This document shows positions 43,671-52,323 of a stretch of 64,000 nucleotides of DNA, in pieces (position 1 is the first letter of the stretch; the number at the start of each line of letters is the position of its first letter). A model generated the notes under the pieces. It worked only from the letters and a program-made list of their open reading frames with translations. It did no database searches and was not told the DNA's origin. This DNA comes from an uncultured Lachnospiraceae bacterium. Lineage in GTDB: Bacteria > Bacillota > Clostridia > Lachnospirales > Lachnospiraceae. Location: positions 1 through 64,000 of the forward strand of contig CAMNOU010000015.1 of assembly GCA_946546945.1 (NCBI GenBank), written 5' to 3'. The translations under genes were made by a program, and so were the position numbers.

Positions 43671-44519
43671 ATGAGCAATTTAAAGAACAAGAGAATCATT
43701 ACCGTAGCAACAACCGGTGCATGGCCGAAAAAAGAGAACAATCCGAATGTCCCGACGCAGCCGGCGGAAATCGCAGAAGAAATCTACCAGTGCTGGAAGA
43801 TAGGTGCCGCTGTCGCACATGTACATGTACGAGACGAAAATGACAACGACTCTATGAAAGTGGAGACCTTCAAAAAAGTGATCGATCTGCTTCACGAAAA
43901 CCATCCGGACTGCGACATTATCCTCAACCTGACCGCAGCCGGCGGAATCGCAAACACGGAAGAACAGCGGATGGCGCCTTTTTTGCAGTTAAAACCGGAA
44001 ATGGCAAGTTTTGACTGCGGAACCATGAACTGGATGTACATGGGCGTCTTTAACAACAATCCTGCCTTCCTGAAAAAAATGGGCGTTGAGATGCAGAATG
44101 CCGGTGTAAAGCCCGAGATCGAAGTATTTGACCCGGGCATGATCTACGATGCCGGTTACTATCTGAAAACAGGCGTATTAAAAGCACCTTTGCACTTCCA
44201 GTTCTGTATGGGCTGTGCCGGCGGCATCACTGCAACCGCTGAGAATCTTCTGGTAATGAAGCGCGTACTGAAAGAAGTAGCTCCGGATTCCACATGGAGC
44301 GCGTTCGGCGTCGGGAAAGGTGCCATGGAGATCATGTATACCGCAATCGCAGCCGGCGGACATCTGCGTGTCGGCATGGAAGATAATGTAATGTACAGCA
44401 AAGGTCAGCTCGCAGAAAGCAACATGCAGCTCATCGCCAGGGCAAGACGCGTCATCGAAGAATATGGTCTCGAAGTTGCCACTCCCGATGAGGCAAGACA
44501 GATCCTTGGACTAAAATAA
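43671..44519 (+). CDS. 3-keto-5-aminohexanoate cleavage (BKACE) family protein
   Basis: A 282-residue TIM-barrel, zinc-dependent enzyme that cleaves a beta-keto acid with acetyl-CoA, giving acetoacetate and a new CoA ester. Start ITVATTGAWPKKENNPNVPTQPAEIAEE is characteristic; zinc ligands are the His pair in AHVHVRDEND and Glu in the C-terminal part (HLRVGMEDNVMYSKGQLAESN). Members act on KAH, dehydrocarnitine or other keto acids. Its sigma-54 promoter and the co-regulated dehydrogenase point to a 3-hydroxy-acid substrate such as carnitine. Confidence 0.9.
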   Translation: MSNLKNKRIITVATTGAWPKKENNPNVPTQPAEIAEEIYQCWKIGAAVAHVHVRDENDNDSMKVETFKKVIDLLHENHPDCDIILNLTAAGGIANTEEQRMAPFLQLKPEMASFDCGTMNWMYMGVFNNNPAFLKKMGVEMQNAGVKPEIEVFDPGMIYDAGYYLKTGVLKAPLHFQFCMGCAGGITATAENLLVMKRVLKEVAPDSTWSAFGVGKGAMEIMYTAIAAGGHLRVGMEDNVMYSKGQLAESNMQLIARARRVIEEYGLEVATPDEARQILGLK

Positions 44520-44562
44520 GCCGGAAAATCCGTCCACAGGTTTAAAACAAAGTTCAACTGCG

Positions 44563-44592
44563 CTCCCCTCACTCATGAGGGGAGTTCTTTTT
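44563..44592 (+). terminator. terminator between convergent genes
   Basis: CTCCCCTC (44563-44570) and GAGGGGAG (44577-44584), then TTCTTTTT. The tail runs into the stop of the phosphorylase gene, so it serves the BKACE transcript. Confidence 0.85.
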
Positions 44593-45394
44593 ATGCACGT
44601 TCATCAGTTACTATTGCGGATGCTGTATCGATTTCAAGAACCGCCTCGATGCACAATTCCAACGCATACTCTACCGAATCACTGCCCCAGCTGCGTTCAT
44701 CATAGCATTCTGCATCGGCCAGGGTATCCGCCGTAAAAAGCAGTTCTCCCCAGATTGCGCCGCGCAGTTCGGCACAGGCCGCCAGTGCAGAACACTCCAT
44801 CTCAACCACCGAGCATCCTTCTTCTGTCCGATATGCCACTTTTTTTCTTGTCTCCCGATAGAAACCATCTGTTGACCATGTCACCACTTCCTGATATGAC
44901 AGGTTATGCTGATACAAAGTCTTTTCTATGGCAGACCTTGCCGTTTTCGATACGTCAACAAACCGCGCCGGCGGAAGGTAATGATACGAAGTCCCCTCAT
45001 CTCTCAGTGCTTTAGAGGGTACCAGAAATATATCTTCATCCAGGTCAACCAACACACCGCAGGAACCGCCGCTGATAATCTCCTGAACACCATAGCTAAT
45101 CAGCCAATCCAGAATTTGCGCCGCAGCTGCGGCTCCAACGGGAGCCTGTACCAGGCAGATTTGCTGTCCGCTCACATTCAGAATATAAACAGGATATTTT
45201 TTTGTCGCTGACTCAAAGTGAGAAATAACTTTCGCATGATGTTCTTTCGCGAAACGGTCCACTGCATCGCCCAAAAAAGCGAACACTGCTTTTCTGGGAA
45301 GCGTTATGTCAATCTTCTCATGATCCGGCATGATCACTGCCGATGGATCTGTATCATATTCCAGGATTGGTATTTCATGTTTCATTATACACAT
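44591..45394 (-). CDS. nucleoside phosphorylase family protein
   Basis: A 267-residue PNP/UDP-family enzyme. Hallmarks: QAPVGAAAAAQILDWLISYGVQEIISGGSCG (phosphate and ribose site) and the base-binding EEGCSVVEMECSALAACAELRG (MEMES-type motif). It probably phosphorolyses a purine or uridine nucleoside. The ATG at 45394 follows AAAGGA; 9 further residues upstream have no better site. Probably monocistronic. Confidence 0.87.
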   Translation of the reverse strand: MCIMKHEIPILEYDTDPSAVIMPDHEKIDITLPRKAVFAFLGDAVDRFAKEHHAKVISHFESATKKYPVYILNVSGQQICLVQAPVGAAAAAQILDWLISYGVQEIISGGSCGVLVDLDEDIFLVPSKALRDEGTSYHYLPPARFVDVSKTARSAIEKTLYQHNLSYQEVVTWSTDGFYRETRKKVAYRTEEGCSVVEMECSALAACAELRGAIWGELLFTADTLADAECYDERSWGSDSVEYALELCIEAVLEIDTASAIVTDERA

Positions 45395-45519
45395 CGTTTT
45401 CCTTTTCCCTCCACGAATCATCCGGCATGGATTTCTTCCTTCGCCGTATTGTCTTCAGAGTATATCATGGAAAAGAAACGGATTACAAACTTTTTTGATG
45501 CAGACAAAGAACAGGGAAA

Positions 45520-45548
45520 TTGATTTCATTTCTCCCATTGTGTATACT
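45520..45548 (+). promoter_or_regulatory. promoter of the 45600-46824 gene pair
   Basis: -35 TTGATT (45520-45525), 17 bp, -10 TATACT (45543-45548), about 50 bp before the first ATG. Confidence 0.65.
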
Positions 45549-45599
45549 GAAGAAGAGATATTATGTAAACCCGGTGAATGAACAAGGAGGGACAGACAA

Positions 45600-46391
45600 A
45601 TGACAATGGAAAAAATGGTAATCTTCCACAATCTTCTGGACGAGAATGCGCGCCCGGCTATGGAGCGGTGGTTCCGGCGGTCTCATGTGCCGGATGTTCT
45701 GACACAATTTCCCTGGACGAACCGCTATCTGCTCTATCGTCCGGTTCCCGCACCTGAAGGCGCACAGGATGAAGGGCTTTATACCTATCGTATTCATGAA
45801 AACTGGGCGTATGATTTCCATCATCGAAGAGGCGCGAAGGGGCTGATTCAGATGACTCCGGAGCCAGCTGATCATGCAATCAAAGCAGATATTGTGCATA
45901 TACCGGCAGAACCTACCGAAGACTTCCTCGGCAACGGATGGTCCTATGAGGAACACCCGATTCTTCGTTGGGTCATTGCTTATCGCTATCCGAAAGGAGC
46001 AGATCAGGAAGCATGTGACCGTTTTTTCCTGGAGACACAGGCGAAGGAGATTATGCAGATGCCGGGATTGATCCGTTTTTTCAGTCATAAGGCGATTTCT
46101 TTTGAAGGCAGTGCGCTGCCGCTGACAACATCCGATAATGCCATTACGCAGGATTCTCCTGTCTACGACATGATGATGCGTCATTGGGACCGTCTGTCAG
46201 AACTCTGGTTCGAATGTAATGATGACTGGACAAATGCCGTAATCAAGAATCCCCCGAAGTTCACGAAGCCGGAATGGGCAACTTCGGATAAGTTCCCGTT
46301 CTTGAAACCGGGAGAGGATTTTATACATACTTTCATTCTTGAATCGCCGGACAATGACTTTACAAAGACTTTTTCACCACTTTATTATTAA
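45600..46391 (+). CDS. conserved hypothetical protein, dimeric alpha-beta barrel-like
   Basis: A 263-residue cytosolic protein with no recognised name. It has two similar halves: VIFHNLLDENARPAMERWFRRSHVPDVL at the start and WVIAYRYPKGADQEACDRFFLETQAKEIMQMPGLIRFF in the middle, which look like EthD/Dabb-type ferredoxin-like repeats with a conserved Trp/His. Such folds often serve small-molecule monooxygenases or dehydratases in degradation pathways. It is followed by a VOC gene at 23 bp, in one transcript. Confidence 0.55.
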   Translation: MTMEKMVIFHNLLDENARPAMERWFRRSHVPDVLTQFPWTNRYLLYRPVPAPEGAQDEGLYTYRIHENWAYDFHHRRGAKGLIQMTPEPADHAIKADIVHIPAEPTEDFLGNGWSYEEHPILRWVIAYRYPKGADQEACDRFFLETQAKEIMQMPGLIRFFSHKAISFEGSALPLTTSDNAITQDSPVYDMMMRHWDRLSELWFECNDDWTNAVIKNPPKFTKPEWATSDKFPFLKPGEDFIHTFILESPDNDFTKTFSPLYY

Positions 46392-46413
46392 CACACAAAG
46401 GAGGAAGACAGAC

Positions 46414-46824
46414 ATGTCAAATCACATTTGCAAAACACTTCATGCCGGTATCAGCGTAAAAGACATTGAGCAGTCAACTGCCTGGTACGAAACAAATCTT
46501 GGGTTTGTCAGGATAAAAGACGAATATGCGCCCCCACTTCATGCAAGAGTTGTGTTCCTGCGAAGAGAAGATCTGGATTTTGAAATTGAACTTTTTCAAT
46601 ATGATGATCCAAAAGAGATCCCGGAAGACAGGCTTCTTCCCAATACGGATCTGCAGACCATAGGAACTAAGCACATCGCGTTTCTGACTGATAACATGGA
46701 GGCGCTGAAGGAAGAATTTGTGAAAAACCAGGTGGAAATCGTTCATGAAGTGCACATGGGCAAAGATGCCGTGATGTTTATTCATGATTGCAATGGCGTT
46801 CTGATTGAGTTTATTGAAAAATAA
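46414..46824 (+). CDS. VOC (glyoxalase/bleomycin resistance) family protein
   Basis: A 136-residue vicinal-oxygen-chelate protein with two beta-alpha-beta-beta-beta units; metal ligands His10 (LHAGISVKD), Glu in FEIELFQ, His in GTKHIAFLTD and the C-terminal Glu in GVLIEFIEK. Could be an epimerase, lyase or dioxygenase. The ATG at 46414 follows GGAGG; a frame to 46339 overlaps the upstream gene and is not used. Confidence 0.85.
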   Translation: MSNHICKTLHAGISVKDIEQSTAWYETNLGFVRIKDEYAPPLHARVVFLRREDLDFEIELFQYDDPKEIPEDRLLPNTDLQTIGTKHIAFLTDNMEALKEEFVKNQVEIVHEVHMGKDAVMFIHDCNGVLIEFIEK

Positions 46825-46840
46825 CTACTTCACGGCCCGG

Positions 46841-47494
46841 TCATTCGGATATCCAAGCCCCCTCCCCGTTTTCCTTCTTTGCTACTACGGTGATCCATGG
46901 CTTTTCCGGATGGTGGTCGCACTTTATTTCACAAAAACCAGCGGCTTTCAGTGCAGTCGCGATCGCGTCTGCCGTGTAGTTTTTCATGCCTTCTATGATC
47001 TTCTCGTATTTGAGACTCACGGCATCTGTCCCGTCAGACTCATTGCAGATCATAAAGAAGCCGCCTGGTTTCAGGACCTTTGCCACCTGGGCAAAGCATT
47101 TGTCCAGACCGGGCCAGAAGTAAATGGTCTCAAAGGCTGTTGCGAGGTCAAAAGCCTCTTCTGAAAGGTGCAGGTCGGAGACATCGCCCTGTCTTACATC
47201 GCACCTTCCGGCTTTGATCATCTCCCGGTTGTATTCTGCTGCTTTTTTCACAGAAAGCTCTGAGTAGTCGACAGCAGTCACATGCGCCACCGGGAACCTT
47301 TTCAGAAGTTCTCCGGCATTGCGCCCTCCGCCGCAGCCGAGATCCACGGCTTTTTCCGGTGCAATCTCCATAAGATGCGAGAGGCCCCAGTCGGCCATCT
47401 GCGCATGGCCGGAGTTCATCCCCTTCAGCATCATTTTCCCGAGGACTCCCTCGGGTTTTCTTGTCTGACTTACAAAGTTTTTAAATAATCCCAT
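46841..47494 (-). CDS. class I SAM-dependent methyltransferase
   Basis: A 217-residue methyltransferase with SAM motif I VDLGCGGGRNAGEL at about 60, motif II VTAVDYSELSV and the motif near ATAFETIYFWP. The ATG at 47494 has AAGGAG at good spacing; a GTG two codons earlier is not needed. It is second in an operon with another methyltransferase whose promoter copies that of the iron-type operon, so a link to metal or siderophore metabolism is likely. Confidence 0.87.
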   Translation of the reverse strand: MGLFKNFVSQTRKPEGVLGKMMLKGMNSGHAQMADWGLSHLMEIAPEKAVDLGCGGGRNAGELLKRFPVAHVTAVDYSELSVKKAAEYNREMIKAGRCDVRQGDVSDLHLSEEAFDLATAFETIYFWPGLDKCFAQVAKVLKPGGFFMICNESDGTDAVSLKYEKIIEGMKNYTADAIATALKAAGFCEIKCDHHPEKPWITVVAKKENGEGAWISE

Positions 47495-47534
47495 ACTCAC
47501 TTCTCCTTTCGGATTCCCGGCAAAAGGTTTTCTG

Positions 47535-48326
47535 TTACTTGATCCCTGTCAGAAGAGCCGATCCGGACAGCGCCATCCAGCCGGCTTCCGATTTCTTCAT
47601 GAACATCCCCCTTGTTGTATCGATGAACTCAACTTTCTGATATCCCATGTCCTTAAGCTTTTTCACAAAGGTCTGCATATCGCCGTATTTTGACGCGGAG
47701 AAAATATCATGCAGAGCGAAGGTCCCTCCTTTTTTCAGTGTTCGCAGAGTCTCCAGAAGAATCGCCTGGCGATCTCTGGATGGGATATTGTGATAAACAT
47801 AATTGCTGGTGACGGCATCAAAGGTTTCATCAGGGAAATTCAGATGCGCTGCATCGCCCGTCAGGAAGGAGGTGTTGCTGACGCCTTCCGCCTTTGCGTT
47901 CCGTTCACAGAGGCTTTGGCTAAAGGAAGCGTAGTCCCTGCCCCAGCGGTCAACACCAATGACCTCGGCCTTCGGATTGCGTTTTGCAACGGCAATGGTT
48001 AACGCCCCGCTTCCGCATCCGACATCCAGGCTCTTTGCTCCGGCGGGAAGATTGACGTAAAAAGCAATTCCTTCAATGATATGCCGGGACATCTGCCGTG
48101 TGCCATTGTAATCAAAGGCCCGGTACATCTTAACCCCCCAGATTGTGAGTCCGCAGAAGACGATCGCCGCGAGAACGAACAGGATTGTCAGCACGGTTTT
48201 CGGAGTGCCGGAAGCCAGAAGCGGCGTACAGCCAAAGATAACAGCCACTATCAGAGTGACAACAGCCCCGGCAAGAAAACTTCGGATCATTCCTTTCGGC
48301 ATCCAATTCTTATAATCAGGTTTCAT
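47535..48326 (-). CDS. membrane-anchored class I SAM-dependent methyltransferase
   Basis: A 263-residue protein with two N-terminal membrane helices (about 12-60) and a cytosolic methyltransferase domain: SLDVGCGSGALTIAVAKRNP (motif I, about 105), VIGVDRWGRDYASF and VTSNYVYHNIP. Similar proteins accompany YbtPQ-like iron transporters in Clostridia. It leads the two-gene methyltransferase operon. Confidence 0.87.
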   Translation of the reverse strand: MKPDYKNWMPKGMIRSFLAGAVVTLIVAVIFGCTPLLASGTPKTVLTILFVLAAIVFCGLTIWGVKMYRAFDYNGTRQMSRHIIEGIAFYVNLPAGAKSLDVGCGSGALTIAVAKRNPKAEVIGVDRWGRDYASFSQSLCERNAKAEGVSNTSFLTGDAAHLNFPDETFDAVTSNYVYHNIPSRDRQAILLETLRTLKKGGTFALHDIFSASKYGDMQTFVKKLKDMGYQKVEFIDTTRGMFMKKSEAGWMALSGSALLTGIK

Positions 48327-48383
48327 TTCATGTTTCCTCCTTTTTCTGGTGTCCGCATCAGCTTTTTAAGAGTTTTGTAAACC

Positions 48384-48460
48384 TTCCTTTAGTTAGTTGC
48401 CCCAAACCTTATAGTATAACTATACATTCATTTCCATGAAAATGGAAGAGAAAGTTTACT
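48384..48460 (-). promoter_or_regulatory. methyltransferase operon promoter, near-copy of 39130-39205
   Basis: Shares CTTCCT, AGTATAACTATACATTC and TGAAAATGGAAG in the same order and spacing as the DtxR-like regulator's upstream region. On the minus strand TTTTCA and TATACT at 18 bp are possible promoter boxes. Confidence 0.6.
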
Positions 48461-48468
48461 TATCATGC

Positions 48469-48972
48469 CTAAACCAGCTTCAGCTCTGCTGCCGGCAGTT
48501 CATTTTCTTTGATCGTCAGAATCGCATAGGTTGCCTTCCGCGGCGTCTGCCGCGGCCTTGCCGCGCTTCCCGGATTCAGCAAAAGCATCCCGTCTGCCGG
48601 TAGATTATGCGGTACGTGCGTGTGCCCAAAGCAAACCACATCTGCCTGCTTTTCTTTCCCGGCATAACAGATCAGATCATCCCGCCAGTCCACAGCGTAT
48701 CGATGTCCATGCGTGATAAAAATTTTGTATTTTCCGACCTTGATGACACGTTCTTCCGGATAGCTTCCGCGGCTGTCACAATTTCCGGCCACGACACAGA
48801 CCGGTATCCCGCCTTCTATAGCCGCCTCCAGATCTCCGCAGACATCCCCGCAGTGAATGAGCATATCAATATCCGGTTCCTTTTTCAGAATACGGCTGAT
48901 GATTCTGTTCTCTCCATGCGTATCCGATACCACAAGAATCCTGTACTCTGTCTTTTTCGAAAGCCGTATCAT
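48469..48972 (-). CDS. YfcE/MJ0936-type metallophosphoesterase
   Basis: A 167-residue calcineurin-like phosphodiesterase. Metal motifs in order: VVSDTHGE, HCGDVCGD, VAGNCDSRG, ITHGHRYAV and FGHTHVPH. Substrate unknown (bis-pNPP-type activity in relatives). It overlaps the upstream acetyltransferase stop by four bases. Confidence 0.9.
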   Translation of the reverse strand: MIRLSKKTEYRILVVSDTHGENRIISRILKKEPDIDMLIHCGDVCGDLEAAIEGGIPVCVVAGNCDSRGSYPEERVIKVGKYKIFITHGHRYAVDWRDDLICYAGKEKQADVVCFGHTHVPHNLPADGMLLLNPGSAARPRQTPRKATYAILTIKENELPAAELKLV

Positions 48973-49580
48973 TTCCTGTCCTTTCTGCTCATTGCATCTT
49001 CTTCAGTAATCGGTCTGATCACTCTGCATGGCACACCGGCCGCAAAAGAATTGTCCGGGATATCTCCAGTCACAACACTTCCGGCCCCGATCACACATCC
49101 GCTTCCGATAACGGCTCCGCCGCAGATTGTCACATTTCCGGCAATCCAGCAATTATCTCCAATCACAACCGGCCTTGCATACTCCAGATCCGTCATCACT
49201 CCTGCATCATTTCGAAACTGGTTTCTTTCCTGCCAGCGCATCGGATGCACCGGCGTCAAAATGCTGACATTCGGTCCGAAAAAAACATTCTCTCCGATCT
49301 GCACCGGGCAGCAGTCAATACAGGTAAAATTGAAATTTACATAAGTGTTTTTCCCGATTGTTGTATAGGTGCCATAATCAAATTGAACCGGTCCCTGGAG
49401 ATACACATTCTCTGCCATATGAGGGAGAAGCTCTCTCAAAACATCCGCTCTTTTCTCATCCGTTTCCGACAGCTGATTATATGCGCGGCACAGATCATGC
49501 GCCCGTGCCCGCTGCATGGGCAGTCCGTCCCCGGACGGGTCATACAGCTCTCCGGCAAGCATTTTCTCTAATTCATTCAT
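48969..49580 (-). CDS. sugar O-acetyltransferase (maltose/galactoside acetyltransferase type)
   Basis: A 203-residue left-handed beta-helix transferase. The Mac-type N-terminal domain (MNELEKMLAGELYDPSGDGLPMQRARAHDLCRAYN) precedes hexapeptide repeats (VTICGGAVIGSGCVIGAGSVVTGDI). Catalytic His in LTPVHPM. It acetylates sugars at the 6-hydroxyl. The ATG at 49580 was taken from the conserved family start; an upstream frame of 40 codons has no support. Confidence 0.9.
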   Translation of the reverse strand: MNELEKMLAGELYDPSGDGLPMQRARAHDLCRAYNQLSETDEKRADVLRELLPHMAENVYLQGPVQFDYGTYTTIGKNTYVNFNFTCIDCCPVQIGENVFFGPNVSILTPVHPMRWQERNQFRNDAGVMTDLEYARPVVIGDNCWIAGNVTICGGAVIGSGCVIGAGSVVTGDIPDNSFAAGVPCRVIRPITEEDAMSRKDRK

Positions 49581-49955
49581 CTTCCTGTATCTCCATTCAT
49601 CTATTCCTCTGATTCCTTCACTTCTGATTAATTTATTACTTCCGCTCGCCATTTTAACCCTCGGTCGGCTAAGACAGCGAATCACTTCTTTTTCACCCAC
49701 ACTTTTTGCAGACCCTTTCGGCTAAGATTTCTTCTTTTTTTCTTCTCCAGGCTGACTTGATCTCCGTAAACCATCAGCCTGCTGTAAATAAAGTGAATAT
49801 TAGCCAACACTTGATCAAAAAAAGTAAGGCCTGTGAAAATAAGTTGATTTCTTAGCCATTCGCATCTCTGAAAAACGTCAGCCTGTCAGATATTCTCTGC
49901 CTTTTAGCCGCAGAGAATTGTCGTTTTGAGTGAAGTCTCCATTTTCACCTGGTTT
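49581..49955. other. 375-bp gap with short repeats, no gene seen
   Basis: AT-rich, non-coding. GGCTAAGA occurs twice (about 49667 and 49722), and AGGCTGA/TCAGCCT form a short inverted repeat at 49749-49780, with CAGCCTG again near 49878. I recognise no promoter or RNA with confidence. Confidence 0.5.
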
Positions 49956-50501
49956 TCATTCCTCCAGCAGCGGAAGGATAACGTCGCAGACTTCTTTTGC
50001 CACGGCCAGCTTGTATGCAAGTCTCGTCGGCTGCGGTTCCAGCTCAAGATGATACGACCGGATTGCTCCCCGGAAAAATACCGCAAAAAAAACCTGTCCG
50101 GGGACCGATGTTTCCGGATTTGCCGGATCTGTATTCCCCATCGTCCCCGTAACGCCTATTCCGATATCAGCGGAATAGGCTCCGGCGCAGACTTCAGCCA
50201 TGGCTTCGGCTGTCTGTCTGGAATAGACGGTATATTGATCAATGATTTCCGCAGGAACCCCCTGCATGATCTTTGCTTCATTGCTGTAGGTGATAAATGC
50301 TCCTTTTAAAACAGCAGAAGCGCCCTCTGTGTCGGTAATCAGGGACGCAATCTGCCCCGAAGTCGCGGATTCCATGGTCGTAATGGTCATCTGCTTCTCA
50401 ATCAGCAGGTTTGTAAGCCTTCTGTAGTCATTTCTGATGTCGGCTTCTATATACGCTCTGCTGCCGCCCGTGTCGGGCAGTCCGGTTTTTTTCTTCTTCA
50501 T
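49956..50501 (-). CDS. CinA C-terminal domain protein (nicotinamide-nucleotide amidase-like)
   Basis: A 181-residue protein equivalent to the C-terminal, amidohydrolase part of CinA: TTMESATSGQIASLITDTEGASAVLKGAFITYSNEAK and DIGIGVTGTMGNTDP. Deamidates NMN in pyridine nucleotide recycling. There is no N-terminal molybdopterin-binding-like domain. GGAGG precedes the ATG at 50501. Confidence 0.82.
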   Translation of the reverse strand: MKKKKTGLPDTGGSRAYIEADIRNDYRRLTNLLIEKQMTITTMESATSGQIASLITDTEGASAVLKGAFITYSNEAKIMQGVPAEIIDQYTVYSRQTAEAMAEVCAGAYSADIGIGVTGTMGNTDPANPETSVPGQVFFAVFFRGAIRSYHLELEPQPTRLAYKLAVAKEVCDVILPLLEE

Positions 50502-50641
50502 AAATACCTCCGGTGAAAAACAGTGTGAGATCTCTTGTCTGTTTGTAAAACCCAAGCCTCTTCATTACCTCTTGCGTTATATGTTGTCAACCCAAATAGT
50601 ACACTAGATGTCCTTCTGAGTCAATGCTGCAAAAATGTCCT

Positions 50642-51679
50642 TTAAAAGCATTTTTCCCTGCGCTCTTTTTTGCAGCTTTCAATATGTCCGCAGCGATAGC
50701 ACAGCTCGTTGTCACAGATTCCGTCGTTTTCGAAAAATGACAGGATATTGTTTACCGTCGTCTCGGCAATATTATTCAGCGCCTCTTCTGTCAGGAACGC
50801 CTGATGGGATGTGACGATGACGTTCGGCATCGAAATCAGGCGGGAGAGCAGCTCATCGTTAAGGATATGTCCGGACCGGTCCTCAAAGAAGATATCCGCC
50901 TCTTCCTCATAGACATCCAGGCAGGCTGCCCCGACCTTTCGGGCCTTGATGCCCTCCAGCAAGGCCTCTGTATCGATGAGACCTCCCCGGGATGTATTAA
51001 TGATGATGACTCCTTTCTTCATTTTCCCGATCGCATCCGCATTGATCGTGTGCCGCGTCTCCTCCGTCAAAGGGCAATGCAGAGAAATGATGTCGCTTCG
51101 CCGGAACAGTTCCTCCAACGACACATACGCAATGCCACTGTCTTTTGCCGGAAATTGATCATAGGCGATGATGTTCATGCCGAATCCGCGGCATATATCC
51201 ATGAAGATTCTGCCAATTCTCCCGGTTCCGATCACTCCCACCGTCTTCCCGTGCAGATCAAACCCCGTCAGTCCGCTCAGAGAGAAATTGAATTCCCGTG
51301 TCCGGTTATACGCCTTGTGAATGCGGCGGACAGATGTGAGCAGCAGCGCAATGGCGTGTTCCGCCACAGCATAAGGCGAGTAGGATGGAACATGAACGAC
51401 ATGAATCTTTCCGAACGCAGCTCGCACGTCTACATTATTATAGCCGGCCGAGCGAAGTGCAATCAGCTTCACTCCCAACTCATAGAGCCTGTCGATCACC
51501 CTCTCATTTACCGTGTCATTTACAAAAACACATACGGCATCGCAGCCTCTGGCCAGCTCGACTGTATCTTCATTCAGCTTTGTTTCCAGAAAGCGGAACT
51601 GAACATTATGCAGATGCCCGTAATTCTCAAAGGAAGGCTTATCATACGCCTTCGCATCATAAAATGCAGTTTTTATCAT
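50642..51679 (-). CDS. D-lactate dehydrogenase-like 2-hydroxyacid dehydrogenase with Cys-rich tail
   Basis: A 345-residue NAD-dependent enzyme of the fermentative D-LDH group: AVAEHAIALLL, GVIGTGRIGRIF (Rossmann, about 148-159), INTSRGGLIDT (Arg), DVYEEEAD (Glu) and VTSHQAFLT (His). The C-terminal tail has four Cys in CYRCGHIESCKKERREKC, which most D-LDHs lack. In the Clostridia this variant recurs with an unknown, maybe metal-binding, role. Reduces pyruvate to D-lactate; a link to D-Ala-D-Lac synthesis by the ligase at 53.1 kb was considered but the ligase looks D-Ser type. Confidence 0.87.
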   Translation of the reverse strand: MIKTAFYDAKAYDKPSFENYGHLHNVQFRFLETKLNEDTVELARGCDAVCVFVNDTVNERVIDRLYELGVKLIALRSAGYNNVDVRAAFGKIHVVHVPSYSPYAVAEHAIALLLTSVRRIHKAYNRTREFNFSLSGLTGFDLHGKTVGVIGTGRIGRIFMDICRGFGMNIIAYDQFPAKDSGIAYVSLEELFRRSDIISLHCPLTEETRHTINADAIGKMKKGVIIINTSRGGLIDTEALLEGIKARKVGAACLDVYEEEADIFFEDRSGHILNDELLSRLISMPNVIVTSHQAFLTEEALNNIAETTVNNILSFFENDGICDNELCYRCGHIESCKKERREKCF

Positions 51680-51873
51680 CCTTTCCCTCCCCTGTCTGCC
51701 TGCTTTGTTGTTTTCTGCGCAGGCTCCGACAGCAAACTATTCTTCCATAGTTTACTCCGGAGTGCCTAATTTCTTACAAACAAAGACGTATATCCTCCAG
51801 GAATAACAAAGTTGACCTTGACAATCGGGTATACTTCACGATACCCTGAATGTAGAATTGTTATGTCCATTGA

Positions 51874-52173
51874 TTTCTGGAGGAGTACGATGATCCGGAC
51901 TACTATAACCGCAATTATCTGTACGACACCTATAAAGTAACGGTCACGCGCCACGACGGAACAACACTGACCAACTACGCGGCTTGCCTGTACTCACAGC
52001 TGAAACTCCCCTCCAGCGGCGGGCTCACGGCGGATTACGGAAGCCTCATGGGATTCCATCTCGGCTATTTATATGGATTTTCGCCATCATCCTCTTTCTC
52101 CGGTTGGCTGGATGCCCTGGAGATGGAAGCCGACCTGCGTGAAGTAAGAGACGGCTGCACGCTCATGCCATAG
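51874..52173 (+). pseudogene. C-terminal gene fragment, no start
   Basis: An open frame of 99 codons without start codon or N-terminus, rich in Tyr, Gly and Ser (DPDYYNRNYLYDTYKVTV ... SPSSSFSGWLDALE), ending at TAG 52171-52173. Codon use is that of a real gene. I do not recognise the family. It is followed by a good terminator, as a real gene would be, so a 3' gene remnant is likely. Confidence 0.5.
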
Positions 52174-52260
52174 AGAGGCTCTTTTCAGAAAACTCTGTGT
52201 CTGCCGGCTCGCATTAAGAATATTTTAATCATATGTTAATGGGAACTTTGAGATTATTTC

Positions 52261-52298
52261 CCCCTTATTCAGTACTATGGAACTGGATAAGGGGTTTT
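52261..52298 (+). terminator. terminator behind the gene fragment
   Basis: CCCCTTAT and ATAAGGGG arms about 20 bases apart, followed by T7. Confidence 0.75.
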
Positions 52299-52323
52299 TT
52301 TATTTTAAAGGAGGGATTGTCGT

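Noticed and set aside
51892-51942. Mini-gene behind GGAGGAGTACG (start ATG near 51890)
   Set aside because: Only about 16 codons and out of frame with the larger protein-like remnant that covers the same bases.
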